DNA of 64,000 bases from Cyprinodon diabolis (lineage: Eukaryota > Chordata > Actinopteri > Cyprinodontiformes > Cyprinodontidae). Positions 44,950 to 56,912 of the stretch are shown one piece after another (position 1 is the first letter of the stretch; every line of letters begins with the position of its first letter). Location of the stretch: positions 48,378,287-48,442,286 of the forward strand of contig CM060064.1 of assembly GCA_030533445.1 (NCBI GenBank), written 5' to 3'. The position numbers were made by a program, and so were the translations under genes. The notes beneath the pieces were generated by a model, which saw only the letters and a list, made by a program, of their open reading frames with translations, was not told the DNA's origin and made no database searches.

Positions 44950-47900
44950 ATGGCGCGGATATTGTTCCTTATTATCCTCTGCTCTCTCCCAACACTCGTC
45001 GTGCCCATCCATAATTCATCAGCAGGAGGTAATGGGAGCGTGTTTGTGGTGAGGCGTTTGCAGAGAGTCTTTCTGTGCTTCCGTAATAACGGACAGCGGG
45101 GGGGTGGGGGGAGCTCTAGTTTGAGCGGCGAGTTTAAGCTGAAACCAGAACCACTCGCCTTCCTGTCCTGTTTCTACTGTACCTGAGGGCAGAACTCTCA
45201 CTGCGTCCTTCATGTCCCCATCCAGGCTGTGCCATCATCCGGCCTCCGAGGGATGGAGGGATCCGCTACAGAGGCCTGACACAAGAACAGGTAGAGAACC
45301 AACGCCGCTGTTTTCTGCTAGCGGGGACTGGGACAAACTGGAAGCTCGGGTGGCTAATGGATGAAATTAACTCAAACTGCTCGTCCATCAGAACCCTCAG
45401 TGTGGACCTTCTTTGGGCCCAAATGAGTTCTTCTGGTCCAGAAGTTTTGTCTGATAACTGAGGCCTAAACCTACAGGTTCTGCTCTAATACAGAAGTTCT
45501 GCTTCAGATTCAAAAAACATAAATCTATGGTGTCAGGTCAACATAACCAGAGGTGGTTCTCCATCTGCAGTTCTGCGTGGTCCAGTTCTATATGATCCAG
45601 TTCTGTCTGGTCCGGTTCTGTCTAGTCCAGGTCTGTGTGGTCTGGTTCTATCTGGTCCAGGTCTGTCTGGTCCAGTTCTGTTCGTCTCCTGCCAGGTTCT
45701 CCTGGTTCTGACCGTCCACCAGTTCTCCTGTTTCATTCCTACTTTCTGATGTTTCTGTCTGATCTGTTGGCAGCAGCTCAGCTTCACCTACCAGAGTAAA
45801 ACACAGACTGAGGCGTTTCCTGCTCTGTTTCTTAGGAACCTCTACATCTCAGTGAATCCAGATGTTTAGTAGAACCGGTATAGACTGGTTTGAACTTTTG
45901 ATGAGCAGTTCTGACAGAGCTTCCCTGCTTTCACTGCGAGTCAGAACCTGGAGAAAGTCCACCAACTGGTGGAGAAGAACCCTTATTGGGACCTGTTCTC
46001 TGTGGTGGATCCAAGTCCTTCATGGTGTCCTCAGGTCCCAGACCGCCTGTAGATGGACCAGGACGAGTCCTTCATGGCGTCTGAGGATTTAGGGGGAAGT
46101 TTTAGGGATCCGCTGATGGAGACGGAGCATCTTCCCTCCAGTGCAGCCACTGAATAGGATCCTAGTCACGAACAGTCAGGTGTTCAGCTCTTAATCCGAC
46201 GGTTTTAAACCTTCTGTATTTCAGATGAACTTCAGGTTCTGGTACCGTACGCTACACTGAGGGTGAGGGCTTAGATGCAGAACATTTCCAAGCAGACCTG
46301 CTGTCTCAGCTATCTGGACCTTTACTGCATCTGATCTCTGACTGATTTTCCTCCTCAGATCCGCAGCGTGCAGATCCTGCCGGTGGACTATGAGATCGAG
46401 TACATCTGCAGAGGGAACCGGGTCATTGTGGGGCCAAAGGTCCGGAAGTGTTTGCCCAATGGCACGTGGACGGACATGACGCAGCCCAGCAGATGCTGTG
46501 AGTCTCCTTTTTCTTATAAGCAGGAGTTCTGGTTCAGACAGGTCCTATTAGTTAACAGCAGAACCAACGAGCCAATCTTTAAATTCTGTAGCTTTTGGGG
46601 AGTCCGCTTCTTCAGCCTCGTCTTCAGTTTTAACTGTTCTGACCTGGGCTCTGATCCTGAACCTGGGCTCTGATCCAGAACCTGGGCTCTGATCCTGAAC
46701 CTGGGCTCTGATCCTGAACCTGGGCTCTGATCCTGAACCCGGGCTCTGATCCTGAACCCGGGCTCTGATCCTGAACCTGGGCTCTGATCCTGAACCTGGG
46801 CTCTGATCCTGAACCCGGGCTCTGATCCAGAACCCGGGCTCTGATCCTGAACCCGGGCTCTGATCCTGAACCCGGGCTCTGATCCTGAACCTGGGCTCTG
46901 ATCCAGAACCTGGGCTCTGATCCAGAACCTGGGCTCTGATCCAGAACCTGGGCTCTGATCCTGAACCCGGGCTCTGATCCAGAACCCGGGCTCTGATCCT
47001 GAACCTGGGCTCTGATCCTGAACCTGAGCTCTGATCCAGAACCTGGGCTCTGATCCAGAACCTGGGCTCTGATCCTGAACCTGGGCTCTGATCCTGAACC
47101 TGAGCTCTGATCCTGAACCTGGGCTCTGATCCAGAACCTGGGCTCTGATCCAGAACCTGGGCTCTGATCCTGAACCTGGGCTCTGATCCAGAACCTGGGC
47201 TCTGATCCTGAACCTGGGCTCTGATCCAGAACCTGGGCTCTGATCCAGAACCTGAGCTCTGATCCTGAACCTGGGCTCTGATCCAGAACCTGGGCTCTGA
47301 TCCAGAACCTGGGCTCTGATCCTGAACCTGGGCTCTGATCCTGAACCTGGGCTCTGATCCTGAACCCGGGCTCTGATCCAGAACCCGGGCTCTGATCCTG
47401 AACCCGGGCTCTGATCCAGAACCCGGGCTCTGATCCTGAACCTGGGCTCTGATCCTGAACCTGGGCTCTGATCCTGAACCCGGGCTCTGATCCTGAACCC
47501 GGGCTCTGATCCTGAACCCGGGCTCTGATCCAGAACCTGGGCTCTGATCCAGAACCTGGGCTCTGATCCAGAACCTGGGCTCTGATCCTGAACCTGAGCT
47601 CTGATCCTGAACCTGGGCTCTGATCCAGAACCTGGGCTCTGATCCAGAACCTGGGCTCTGATCCAGAACCTGAGCTCTGATCCTGAACCTGGGCTCTGAT
47701 CCAGAACCTGGGCTCTGATCCTGAGCTCTGATCCAGAACCTGGGCTCTGATCCAGAACCTGGGCTCTGATCCAGAACCTGGGCTCTGATCCAGAACCTGA
47801 GCTCTGATCCTGAACCTGGGCTCTGATCCAGAACCTGGGCTCTGATCCTGAGCTCTGATCCAGAACCTGGGCTCTGATCCAGAACCTGGGCTCTGATCCA

Positions 47901-50900
47901 GAACCTGAGCTCTGATCCTGAACCTGGGCTCTGATACTGAACCTGAGCTCTTATCCAGAACCTGGGCTCTGATACTGAACCCGGGCTCTGATCCAGAACC
48001 CGGGCTCTGATCCAGAACCCGGGCTCTGATCCAGAACCTGAACCTGGGCTCTGATCCAGAACCTGAACCTGGGCTCTTATCCAGAACCTGAACCTGGGCT
48101 CTGATCCAGAACCTGGGCTCTGATCCAGAACCTGAACCTGGGCTCTGATCCTGAACCTGTGTTCTGATCCAGAACCTGGGCGCTGATCCAGAACCTGGGC
48201 TCTGATCCAGAACCTGAACCTGGGCTCTGATCCTGAACCTGGGCTCTGATCCTGAACCTGGGCTCTGATCCAGAACCTGAGCTCTGATCCTGAACCTGGG
48301 CTCTGATCCTGAACCTGGGCTCTAATCCTGAACCTGGGCTCTGATCCTGAACCTGAGCTCTGATCCAGAACCTGGGCTCTGATCCAGAACCTGGGCTCTG
48401 ATCCTGAACCTGGGCTCTGATCCTGAACCTGAGCTCTGATCCAGAACCTGGGCTCTGATCCAGAACCTGGGCTCTGATCCTGAACCTGGGCTCTGATCCA
48501 GAACCTGGGCTCTGATCCAGAACCTGAGCTCTGATCCTGAACCTGGGCTCTGATCCTGAACCTGGGCTCTGATCCAGAACCTGGGCTCTGATCCTGAGCT
48601 CTGATCCAGAACCTGGGCTCAGATCTAGAACCTGGGCTCTGATCCAATACCTGAGCTCTGATCCTGAACCTGGGCTCTGATACTGAACCTGAGCTCTTAT
48701 CCAGAACCTGGGCTCTGATACTGAAACCGGGCTCTGATCCAGAACCCGGGCTCTGATCCAGAACCTGGGCTCTGATCCAGAACCTGGGCTCTGATCTAGA
48801 ACCTGTGTTCTGATCCTGAACCTGAGCTCTGATCCTGAACCTGGGCTCTGATCCTGAACCTGGGCTCTGATCCAGAACCTGAGCTCTGATCCAGAACCTG
48901 AACCTGGGCTCTGATCCTGAACCTGGGCTCTGATCCTGAACCTGTGTTCTGATCCAGAACCTGGGCGCTGATCCAGAACCTGGGCTCTGATCCAGAACCT
49001 GAACCTGGGCTCTGATCCAGAACCTGAACCTGGGCTCTTATCCAGAACCTGAACCTGGGCTGTGATCCAGAACCTGAACCTGGGCTCTGATCCTGAACCT
49101 GTGTTCTGATCCAGAACCTGGGCGCTGATCCAGAACCTGGGCGCTGATCCAGAACCTGGGCTCTGATCCAGAACCTGAACCTGGGCTCTGATCCTGAACC
49201 TGGGCTCTGATCCTGAACCTGGGCTCTGATCCTGAACCCGGGCTCTGATCCTGAACCCGGGCTCTGATCCAGAACCCGGGCTCTGATCCAGAACCCGTGT
49301 TCTGATCCTGAACCCGTGTTCTGATCCTGAACCTGTGTTCTGATCCTGAAACTGGGCTCTGATCCTGAACCTGAGCTCTGATCCAGAACCTGAGCTCTGA
49401 TCCAGAACCTGAGCTCTGATCCAGAACCTGAGCTCTGATCCAGAACCTGGGCTCTGATCCAGAACCTGAAAGTGGGCTCTGATACTGAACCTGGGCTCTG
49501 ATCCAGAACCTGAACCTGGGCTCTGATCCAGAACCTGAACCTGGGCTCTGATCCAGAACCTGAACCTGGGCTCTGATCCAGAACCTGGGCTCTGATCCAG
49601 AACCTGAACCTGGGCTCTGATCCAGAACCTGGGCTCTGATCCAGAACCTGGGCTCTGATCTAGAACCTGGGCTCTGGTTCCGGTTCTGGTCTCATCTCGC
49701 GGGGGGATCAGCCGATCAGAGTTGATCAGACTGCCGTCTCAGTCAGAAACAACTTCTGCTCTGATGGTTTCTAAAACAGATTGTTTCTCCATGACCGAAC
49801 CAGAAGATATGATAAGATGGACTTTATTGATATCAGTGGAGAAATTCACTGGTCACCTCGGCTCTATCTCTCTATCTATCTCTCTATCTATCTCTCTATC
49901 TATCTCTCTATCTATCTCTCTATCTATCTCTCTATCTATCTCTCTATCTATCTCTCTATCTACCGCGGTGCGCAGGTGAGCTAGGATGAGGCGCTCCATG
50001 ATCTCTGTCAGGTGGGAGGTCAGGTTGACTGGTCTGAGTTCATGTTCTGCTCTTAGAAGCTGAGCGAAGCGAAGGAGGAGAAGATCTTCATTAGTTTTTT
50101 TTGTCCTTCAGGGAGGATTGAAGATAGAAAATGTTTTCTGGCTCATTGTGAAGATGGAGCCATTTCTCTGGCTGATTAATCATTTCAGTGATTTTAAATA
50201 TCAGCTTCTGGTTCTGATTGGGTCCATTTAGGGCCATCAGGCTGCAGAGCTCCAGGTTCTGCTGGTGAGTGAAGTGCAGTCAGCTTATTGACGCAAATGT
50301 GACGCTTCTCCAGGTGGACAGTTCCTCCAGGGAAGCACCTGGCAGCATCATCAGACTGTTTGGGCTGTTTGAAGCGGAGCAGGTGCGCTGCATGGAGCCG
50401 CAGCAGATCTTCATCCAGAAATAGCTGAAGCTGCAGAGCTGCATCACAGACAGAGATAGAGAAGGCGAGTCGCTGAGCAGCAGCCCGAGGCCTGGAGATG
50501 AAGGTCCAGCTTCTCTCCTCATTAAAACGGAGACCCTGGAACTCTGGATTCACGGAGAAACAAAATAAGAAATAAGGAATTTCTATCCGCTCCATTGTTT
50601 ATCTGTTCGGTTCTGACCCGCTGCTGATGCCTGAGGAGGTTTCATTCTGTCTAAGGTGAGGAGGCTGCAGGTGGACGCCAGACTGACTTGATGCTGATCC
50701 TGGTCTAACCCCACTGACCGCCCCACTGACCGCCCCACTGACCGCCCCACTGACCCCCCCACTGACCGCCCCACTGACCGCCCCACTGACCGCCCCACTG
50801 ACCCCCCCACTGACCGCCCCACTGACCGCCCCACTGACCGCCCCACTGACCGCCCCACTGACCGCCCCACTGACCCCCCCACTGACCGCCCCACTGACCC

Positions 50901-53900
50901 CCCCACTGACCTCCTCCTTGCTGTCCTCCTGATGCCTCCTCCTTAGTGTCCTCCTGATGCCTCCTCCCTGGTGTCCTTCTGATGCCTCCCTAGTGTCCTT
51001 CTGATGCCTCCTCCCTAGTGTCCTTCTGATGCCTCCCTAGTGTCCTTCTGATGCCTCCTTAGTGTCCTTCTGATGCTTCCTCCCTAGTGTCCTCCTGATG
51101 CCTCCTCCTTAGTGTCCTTCTGATGCCTCCTCCCTAGTGTCCTTCTGATGCCTCCTTAGTGTCCTTCTGATGCTTCCTCCCTAGTGTCCTCCTGATGCCT
51201 CCTCCTTAGTGTCCTTCTGATGCCTCCTTAGTGTCCTTCTGATGCCTCCTCCCTAGTGTCCTTCTGATGCCTCCTTAGTGTCCTTCTTATGCTTCCTCCC
51301 TAGTGTCCTTCTGATGCCTCCTTAGTGTCCTTCTGATGCCTCCTCTCCAGTGTCCTTCTGATGCCTCCTCCCTAGTGTCCTTCTGATGCCTCCTCCCTAG
51401 TCTCCTTCTGATGCCTCCTCCTTAGTTTCCTTCTAATGCCTCCTCCCTAGTGTCCTTCTGATGCCTCCTCCATAGTTTCCTTCTAATGCCTCCTCCATAG
51501 TTTCCTTCTGATGCCTCCTCCCTAGTGTCCTTCTGATGCCTCCTCCCTAGTGTCCTTCTGATGCCTCCTCTTTAGTTTCCTTCTGATGCCTCCTCCTTAG
51601 TGTCCTTCTGATGCCTCCTTAGTGTCCTTCTGATGCCTCCTTAGTGTCCTTCTGATGCCTCCTCTCTAGTGTCCTTCTGATGCCTCCTCCTTAGTTTCCT
51701 TCTGATGCCTCCTCCTTAGTTTCCTTCTGATGCCTCCTCCCTAGTGTCCTTCCGATGCCTCCTCTTTAGTTTCCTTCTGATGCCTCCTCCTTAGTGTCTG
51801 ACCGCCCCACTGACCCCCCCACTGACCGCCCCACTGACCCCCCCACTGACCTCCTCCTTGCTGTCCTCCTGATGCCTCCTCCTTGCTGTCCTCCTGATGC
51901 CTCCTCCTTAGTGTCCTCCTGATGCCTCCTCCTTAGTGTCCTTCTGATGCCTCCTCCCTGGTGTCCTTCTGATGCCTCCCTAGTGTCCTTCTGATGCCTC
52001 CTCCCTAGTGTCCTTCTGATGCCTCCCTAGTGTCCTTCTGATGCCTCCTTAGTGTCCTTCTGATGCCTCCTTAGTGTCCTTCTGATGCCTCCTTAGTGTC
52101 CTTCTGATGCTTCCTCCCTAGTGTCCTCCTGATGCCTCCTCCTTAGTGTCCTTCTGATGCCTCATTAGTGTCCTTCTGATGCCTCCTCCCTAGTGTCCTT
52201 CTGATGCCTCCTTAGTGTCCTTCTTATGCTTCCTCCCTAGTGTCCTTCTGATGCCTCCTTAGTGTCCTTCTGATGCCTCCTTAGTGTCCTTCTGATGTCT
52301 CCTCTCCAGTGTCCTTCCGATGCCTCCTCCCTAGTGTCCTTCTGATGCCTCCTCCCTAGTGTCCTTCTGATGCCTCCTCCCTAGTGTCCTTCTGATGCCT
52401 CCTCCTTAGTTTCCTTCTAATGCCTCCTCCCTAGTGTCCTTCTGATGCCTCCTCCTTAGTTTCCTTCTAATGCCTCCTCCCTAGTGTCCTTCTGATGCCT
52501 CCTCTTTAGTTTCCTTCTGATGCCTCCTCCTTAGTGTCCTTCTGATGCCTCCTTAGTGTCCTTCTGATGCCTCCTCTCTAGTGTCCTTCTGATGCCTCCT
52601 TAGTGTCCTTCTGATGCCTCCTCTCTAGTGTCCTTCTGATGCCTCCTCCTTAGTTTCCTTCTGATGCCTCCTCCTTAGTTTCCTTCTGATACCTCCTCCT
52701 TAGTTTCCTTCTGATGCCTCCTCCTTAGTTTCCTTCTGATGCCTCCTCCCTAGTGTCCTTCCGATGCCTCCTCTTTGGTTTCCCTCTGATGCCTCCTCCC
52801 TAGTGTCCTTCTGATGCCTCCTCTTTGGTTTCCCTCTGATGCCTCCTCCCTAGTGTCCTTCTGATGCCTCCTCCTTAGTTTCCTTCTGATGCCTCCTCCC
52901 TAGTGTCCTTCCGATGCCTCCTCTTTAGTTTCCTTCTGATGCCTCATCCTTAGTGTCCTTATTCCTCCTTAGTTTCCTTCTGATGCCTCCTCTCTAGTGT
53001 CCTTCTGATGCCTCCTCTCTAGTGTCCTTCTGATGCCTCCTCTTTGGTTTCCCTCTGATGCCTCCTCCCTAGTGTCCTTCTGATGCCTCCTCTTTGGTTT
53101 CCCTCTGATGCCTCCTCCCTAGTGTCCTTCTGATGCCTCCTCTTTAGTTTCCTTCTGATGCCTCCTCCTTAGTGTCCTTCTGATGCCTCCTTAGTTTCCT
53201 TCTGATGCCTCCTCTCTAGTGTCCTTCTGATGCCTCCTCTTTGGTTTCCCTCTGATGCCTCCTCCCTAGTGTCCTTCTGATGCCTCCTTAGTTTCCTTCT
53301 GATGCCTCCTCTCTAGTGTCCTTCTGATGCCTCCTCTCTAGTGTCCTTCTGATGCCTCCTCTTTGGTTTCCCTCTGATGCCTCCTCCCTAGTGTCCTTCT
53401 GATGCCTCCTCTTTGGTTTCCCTCTGATGCCTCCTCCCTAGTGTCCTTCTGATTCCTCCTCTTTGGTTTCCCTCTGATGCCTCCTCCCTAGTGTCCTTCT
53501 GATGCCTCCTCTTTGGTTTCCCTCTGATGCCTCCTCTTTGGTTTCCCTCTGATGCCTCCTCCCTAGTGTCCTTCTGATGCCTCCTCCTTAGTTTCCTTCT
53601 GATGCCTCCTCCCTAGTGTCCTTCCGATGCCTCCTCTTTAGTTTCCTTCTGATGCCTCCTCCTTAGTGTCCTTCTGATGCCTCCTTAGTTTCCTTCTGAT
53701 GCCTCCTCTCTAGTGTCCTTCTGATGCCTCTTCTCTAGTGTCCTTCTGATGCCTCCTCTTTGGTTTCCCTCTGATGCCTCCTCCCTAGTGTCCTTCTGAT
53801 GCCTCCTCTTTGGTTTCCCTCTGATGCCTCCTCCCTAGTGTCCTTCTGATGCCTCCTCTTTGGTTTCCCTCTGATGCCTCCTCCCTAGTGTCCTTCTGAT

Positions 53901-56900
53901 TCCTCCTCTTTGGTTTCCCTCTGATGCCTCCTCCCTAGTGTCCTTCTGATGCCTCCTCTTTGGTTTCCCTCTGATGCCTCCTCCCTAGTGTCCTTCTGAT
54001 GCCTCCTCTTTGGTTTCCCTCTGATGCCTCCTCCCTAGTGTCCTTCTGATTCCTCCTCTTTGGTTTCCCTCTGATGCCTCCTCCCTAGTGTCCTTCTGAT
54101 TCCTCCTCTTTGGTTTCCCTCTGATGCCTCCTCCCTAGTGTCCTTCTGATGCCTCCTCTTTGGTTTCCCTCTGATGCCTCCTCCCTAGTGTCCTTCTGAT
54201 GCCTCCTCTTTGGTTTCCCTCTGATGCCTCCTCCCTAGTGTCCTTCTGATTCCTCCTCTTTGGTTTCCCTCTGATGCCTCCTCCCTAGTGTCCCTCTGAT
54301 GCCTCCTCTTTGGTTTCCCTCTGATGCCTCCTCCCTAGTGTCCTTCTGATGCCTCCTCCTTAGTTTCCTTCTGATGCCTCCTCCCTAGTGTCCTTCCGAT
54401 GCCTCCTCTTTAGTTTCCTTCTGATGCCTCCTCCTTAGTGTCCTTCTGATGCCTCCTTAGTTTCCTTCTGATGCCTCCTCTCTAGTGTCCTTCTGATGCC
54501 TCCTCTCTAGTGTCCTTCTGATGCCTCCTCTCTAGTGTTCTTCTGATGCCTCCTCTCTAGTGTCCTTCTGATGCCTTCTCTCTAGTGTCCTTCTGATGCT
54601 TCCTTAGTTTCCCTCTGATGCCTCCTCCCTAGTGTCCTTCTGATGCCTCCTCTTTGGTTTCCCTCTGATGCCTCCTCCCTAGTGTCCTTCTGATGCCTCC
54701 TCTTTGGTTTCCCTCTGATGCCTCCTCCCTAGTGTCCTTCTGATTCCTCCTCTTTGGTTTCCCTCTGATGCCTCCTCCCTAGTGTCCTTCTGATGCCTCC
54801 TCTTTGGTTTCCCTCTGATGCCTCCTCCCTAGTGTCCTTCTGATGCCTCCTCTTTGGTTTCCCTCTGATGCCTCCTCCCTAGTGTCCTTCTGATTCCTCC
54901 TCTTTGGTTTCCCTCTGATATCTCCTCCCTAGTGTCCTTCTGATGCCTCCTCTTTGGTTTCCCTCTGATGCCTCCTCCCTAGTGTCCTTCTGATGCCTCC
55001 TCTTTGGTTTCCCTCTGATGCCTCCTCCCTAGTGTCCTTCTGATGCCTCCTCTTTGGTTTCCCTCTGATGCCTCCTCCCTAGTGTCCTTCTGATTCCTCC
55101 TCTTTGGTTTCCCTCTGATGCCTCCTCCCTAGTGTCCTGCTGATGCCTCCTCTTTGGTTTCCCTCTGATGCCTCCTCCCTAGTGTCCTTCTGATGCCTCC
55201 TCTTTGGTTTCCCTCTGATGCCTCCTCCCTAGTGTCCTTCTGATTCCTCCTCTTTGGTTTCCCTCTGATATCTCCTCCCTAGTGTCCTTCTGATGCCTCC
55301 TCTTTGGTTTCCCTCTGATGCCTCCTCCCTAGTGTCCTTCTGATGCCTCCTCTTTGGTTTCCCTCTGATGCCTCCTCCCTAGTGTCCTTCTGATGCCTCC
55401 TCTTTGGTTTCCCTCTGATGCCTCCTCCCTAGTGTCCTTCTGATTCCTCCTCTTTGGTTTCCCTCTGATGCCTCCTCCCTAGTGTCCTTCTGATGCCTCC
55501 TCTTTGGTTTCCCTCTGATGCCTCCTCCCTAGTGTCCTTCTGATGCCTCCTCTTTGGTTTCCCTCTGATGCCTCCTCCCTAGTGTCCTTCTGATTCCTCC
55601 TCTTTGGTTTCCCTCTGATGCCTCCTCCCTAGTGTCCTTCTGATTCCTCCTCTTTGGTTTCCCTCTGATGCCTCCTCCCTAGTGTCCTTCTGATGCCTCC
55701 TCTTTGGTTTCCCTCTGATGCCTCCTCCCTAGTGTCCTTCTGATGCCTCCTCTTTGGTTTCCCTCTGATGCCTCCTCCTTGGTCTCCTCCTGATGCCTCC
55801 TCCTGTTGAATTTCATTGGTGTGAACTAAAGGCAGTGGAGCTTCTGGGCTGTAGGACTTCCTGCTGAGGTTCTGGACCAGATGAGGAGGATTCATGGAGG
55901 AGGAAGCCGTCGTTCTAAACCAGGAGATCTAATCAGAGGCCGGTCCAGTTTTTAGATCCTTAGGTTTGGGTTCCGTTTCCATGGTTGGATGTTCAGGTTT
56001 GCTGAAAGGTGGAGCTTCTGGCCGTAGATCCTGTTGGACCGTATTTCTGTTTCCTTCCGTCTCCAGCAGAGGAAGTTTGGTTCGTTCTAAAAGATGGTTT
56101 CTGTTTTCTGCTGCTTATGTAAGACTGCCGTCTGCAGTGCTGCTCAGCTCTGAGGACGGACGCAGCGTCCTTCCTTCTCATAACTCCCTCATCTTCCTCA
56201 GAGTTAAAGAAACGCTCCCAGCAGACCTGGGAAGGGTCGGCACTGTCCCTCCCACAGCCCAGATCAGGTCTCTATGGTAACCAAACCACGTGTTGGACCC
56301 TTGTTAGCTCAGCCGTCCTCTACAGCCAAGTATTCAAGCAGGCGTGAGCTGGTGAACCGCCCGTCCATCCGAAAGCAGGCGGAGATGTTGCTATGGAGAC
56401 GGTAAATATTAGCGGCCCAGTTGGGCTGCTGGTCCTGCAGCTGGAGGTCATCCATCCACCGTTCTTCAGACGAGAACGTGCTGATCTGGTTGTCCACCTG
56501 CTTCTCCGTGGTGGAGTTCAGGTCTGGAGAGCTTCCTGAGCAGCACCACAATCAGGTTACTGCTCGTCTAACTGGAGAACCAGAACCAGGAAGGGTGTGA
56601 AAGGTCAACCATGTGGTTCCTGTTGGTTCTCCTGGAGAACCGTCCTCCTTCTCCAATCAGCCTCCATGGCTGAGAAATGATCCTCCTTTGAGGCTCCATT
56701 TCTAACCGCCCTCCTTCTTCTTCTAGTGCTGCTGTGCGCGCGGGTTTGGACCTCCCTGGAGAACGGCAGAGTGACGGCAAGGCCCCCCGGGCCCCCAGTA
56801 GAGGGGACGGTTCTGCATTACAGCTGCAACGCCGGCTTCATCCTGGAGGGGAGGAACAGCAGCCACTGCACCAAGCTGGGCAAATGGGACGCCCCCAAAC

Positions 56901-56912
56901 CCACCTGCCTGT
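44950..56912 (+). CDS. gabbr1: GABBR1, GABA-B receptor subunit 1a, N-terminal exons (signal peptide and two sushi domains)
   Basis: 5' coding part of the metabotropic GABA receptor subunit, 1a-type; 1a carries sushi domains that direct it to axon terminals (family knowledge). Coding exons: 44950-45028 (exon begins 44942), 45226-45290, 46359-46497 and 56727-56912. The ATG opens a signal peptide ([20 protein letters not shown]). Sushi 1 spans C28-C94 over two exons: [49 protein letters not shown]. Sushi 2 spans C98-C155: [46 protein letters not shown]. The four-cysteine pattern and residue spacing match human GABBR1. The exon ends in phase 1, so the gene continues to the Venus flytrap and 7TM exons beyond the window. 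The sushi1-sushi2 intron is 10.2 kb, about 8 kb of it tandem repeat. Confidence 0.95.
45291..46358 (+). other. gabbr1: gabbr1 intron with short CTGGTCCAGTTCTGT repeat
   Basis: Mostly unique. At 45580-45685 a degenerate 15-bp-type repeat (TCTGGTCCAGTTCTG, with TCCGG and TCCAGG variants) occurs about seven times. A further local duplication (AGGACGAGTCCTTCATGG resembling AAGTCCTTCATGG) lies near 46013-46075. No exon recognised. Confidence 0.6.
46630..49680. repeat. 19-bp minisatellite (GGGCTCTGATCCAGAACCT), ~3 kb, gabbr1 intron
   Basis: The 19-bp unit alternates GGGCTCTGATCCAGAACCT and GGGCTCTGATCCTGAACCT, with CCCGGGCTC, CCTGAGCTC and 6-bp-insert (CCTGAACCTGGG) variants. Nineteen codons make one cycle, so a 699-residue minus-strand frame stays open; it is not a gene. 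The unit is related to the dhx16 intron array when read on the other strand. Confidence 0.97.
49681..50707 (+). other. gabbr1: gabbr1 intron, unique segment with TCTATC microsatellite
   Basis: Unique sequence around a microsatellite at 49866-49963. A minus-strand open frame at 50194-50595 (133 codons) has a coding-like look but no domain I recognise and no clear splice context. I do not call it a gene. Confidence 0.5.
49866..49963. repeat. 12-bp microsatellite (TCTCTATCTATC)
   Basis: About eight uninterrupted copies of a 12-bp compound TATC/TCTC unit. The purity implies recent expansion or length instability. Confidence 0.97.
50708..50908. repeat. 12-bp repeat (CCACTGACCGCC)
   Basis: About 17 copies of CCACTGACCGCC, with CCACTGACCCCC variants. 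A short piece of the same array reappears at 51799-51850 inside the following array, showing segmental duplication of the junction. Confidence 0.95.
50909..55795. repeat. 25-bp pyrimidine-rich minisatellite, ~4.9 kb, gabbr1 intron
   Basis: The 25-bp unit (CCTCCCTAGTGTCCTTCTGA plus TGCCT) occurs in degenerate single form to about 52740. It then becomes a 50-bp dimer in which CTAGTGTCCTTCTGATG alternates with CTTTGGTTTCCCTCTGATG, very regular from 53400 to 55795. C+T content is high on the gabbr1 sense strand. It ends about 0.9 kb before the sushi-2 exon. Confidence 0.97.
55796..56726 (+). other. gabbr1: gabbr1 intron 3' part with a coding-like minus-strand stretch
   Basis: Unique sequence leading to the TTCTTCTTCTAG acceptor at 56715-56726. 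On the minus strand 56551-56309 reads a non-repetitive, compositionally normal peptide: [19 protein letters not shown], then [39 protein letters not shown] and [16 protein letters not shown], then a stop. A CTGCTCAG acceptor-like site lies just upstream of it. I do not recognise the family. Confidence 0.4.

Noticed and set aside
46548..48647. 699-residue minus-strand frame with [20 protein letters not shown] repeats
   Set aside because: The 19-bp unit cycles every 19 codons without stops. It is antisense to a gabbr1 intron and not a protein family.
50194..50595. 133-codon minus-strand frame in a gabbr1 intron
   Set aside because: No recognisable domain, weak splice context, and both strands are similarly open. 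Not enough to call a gene.
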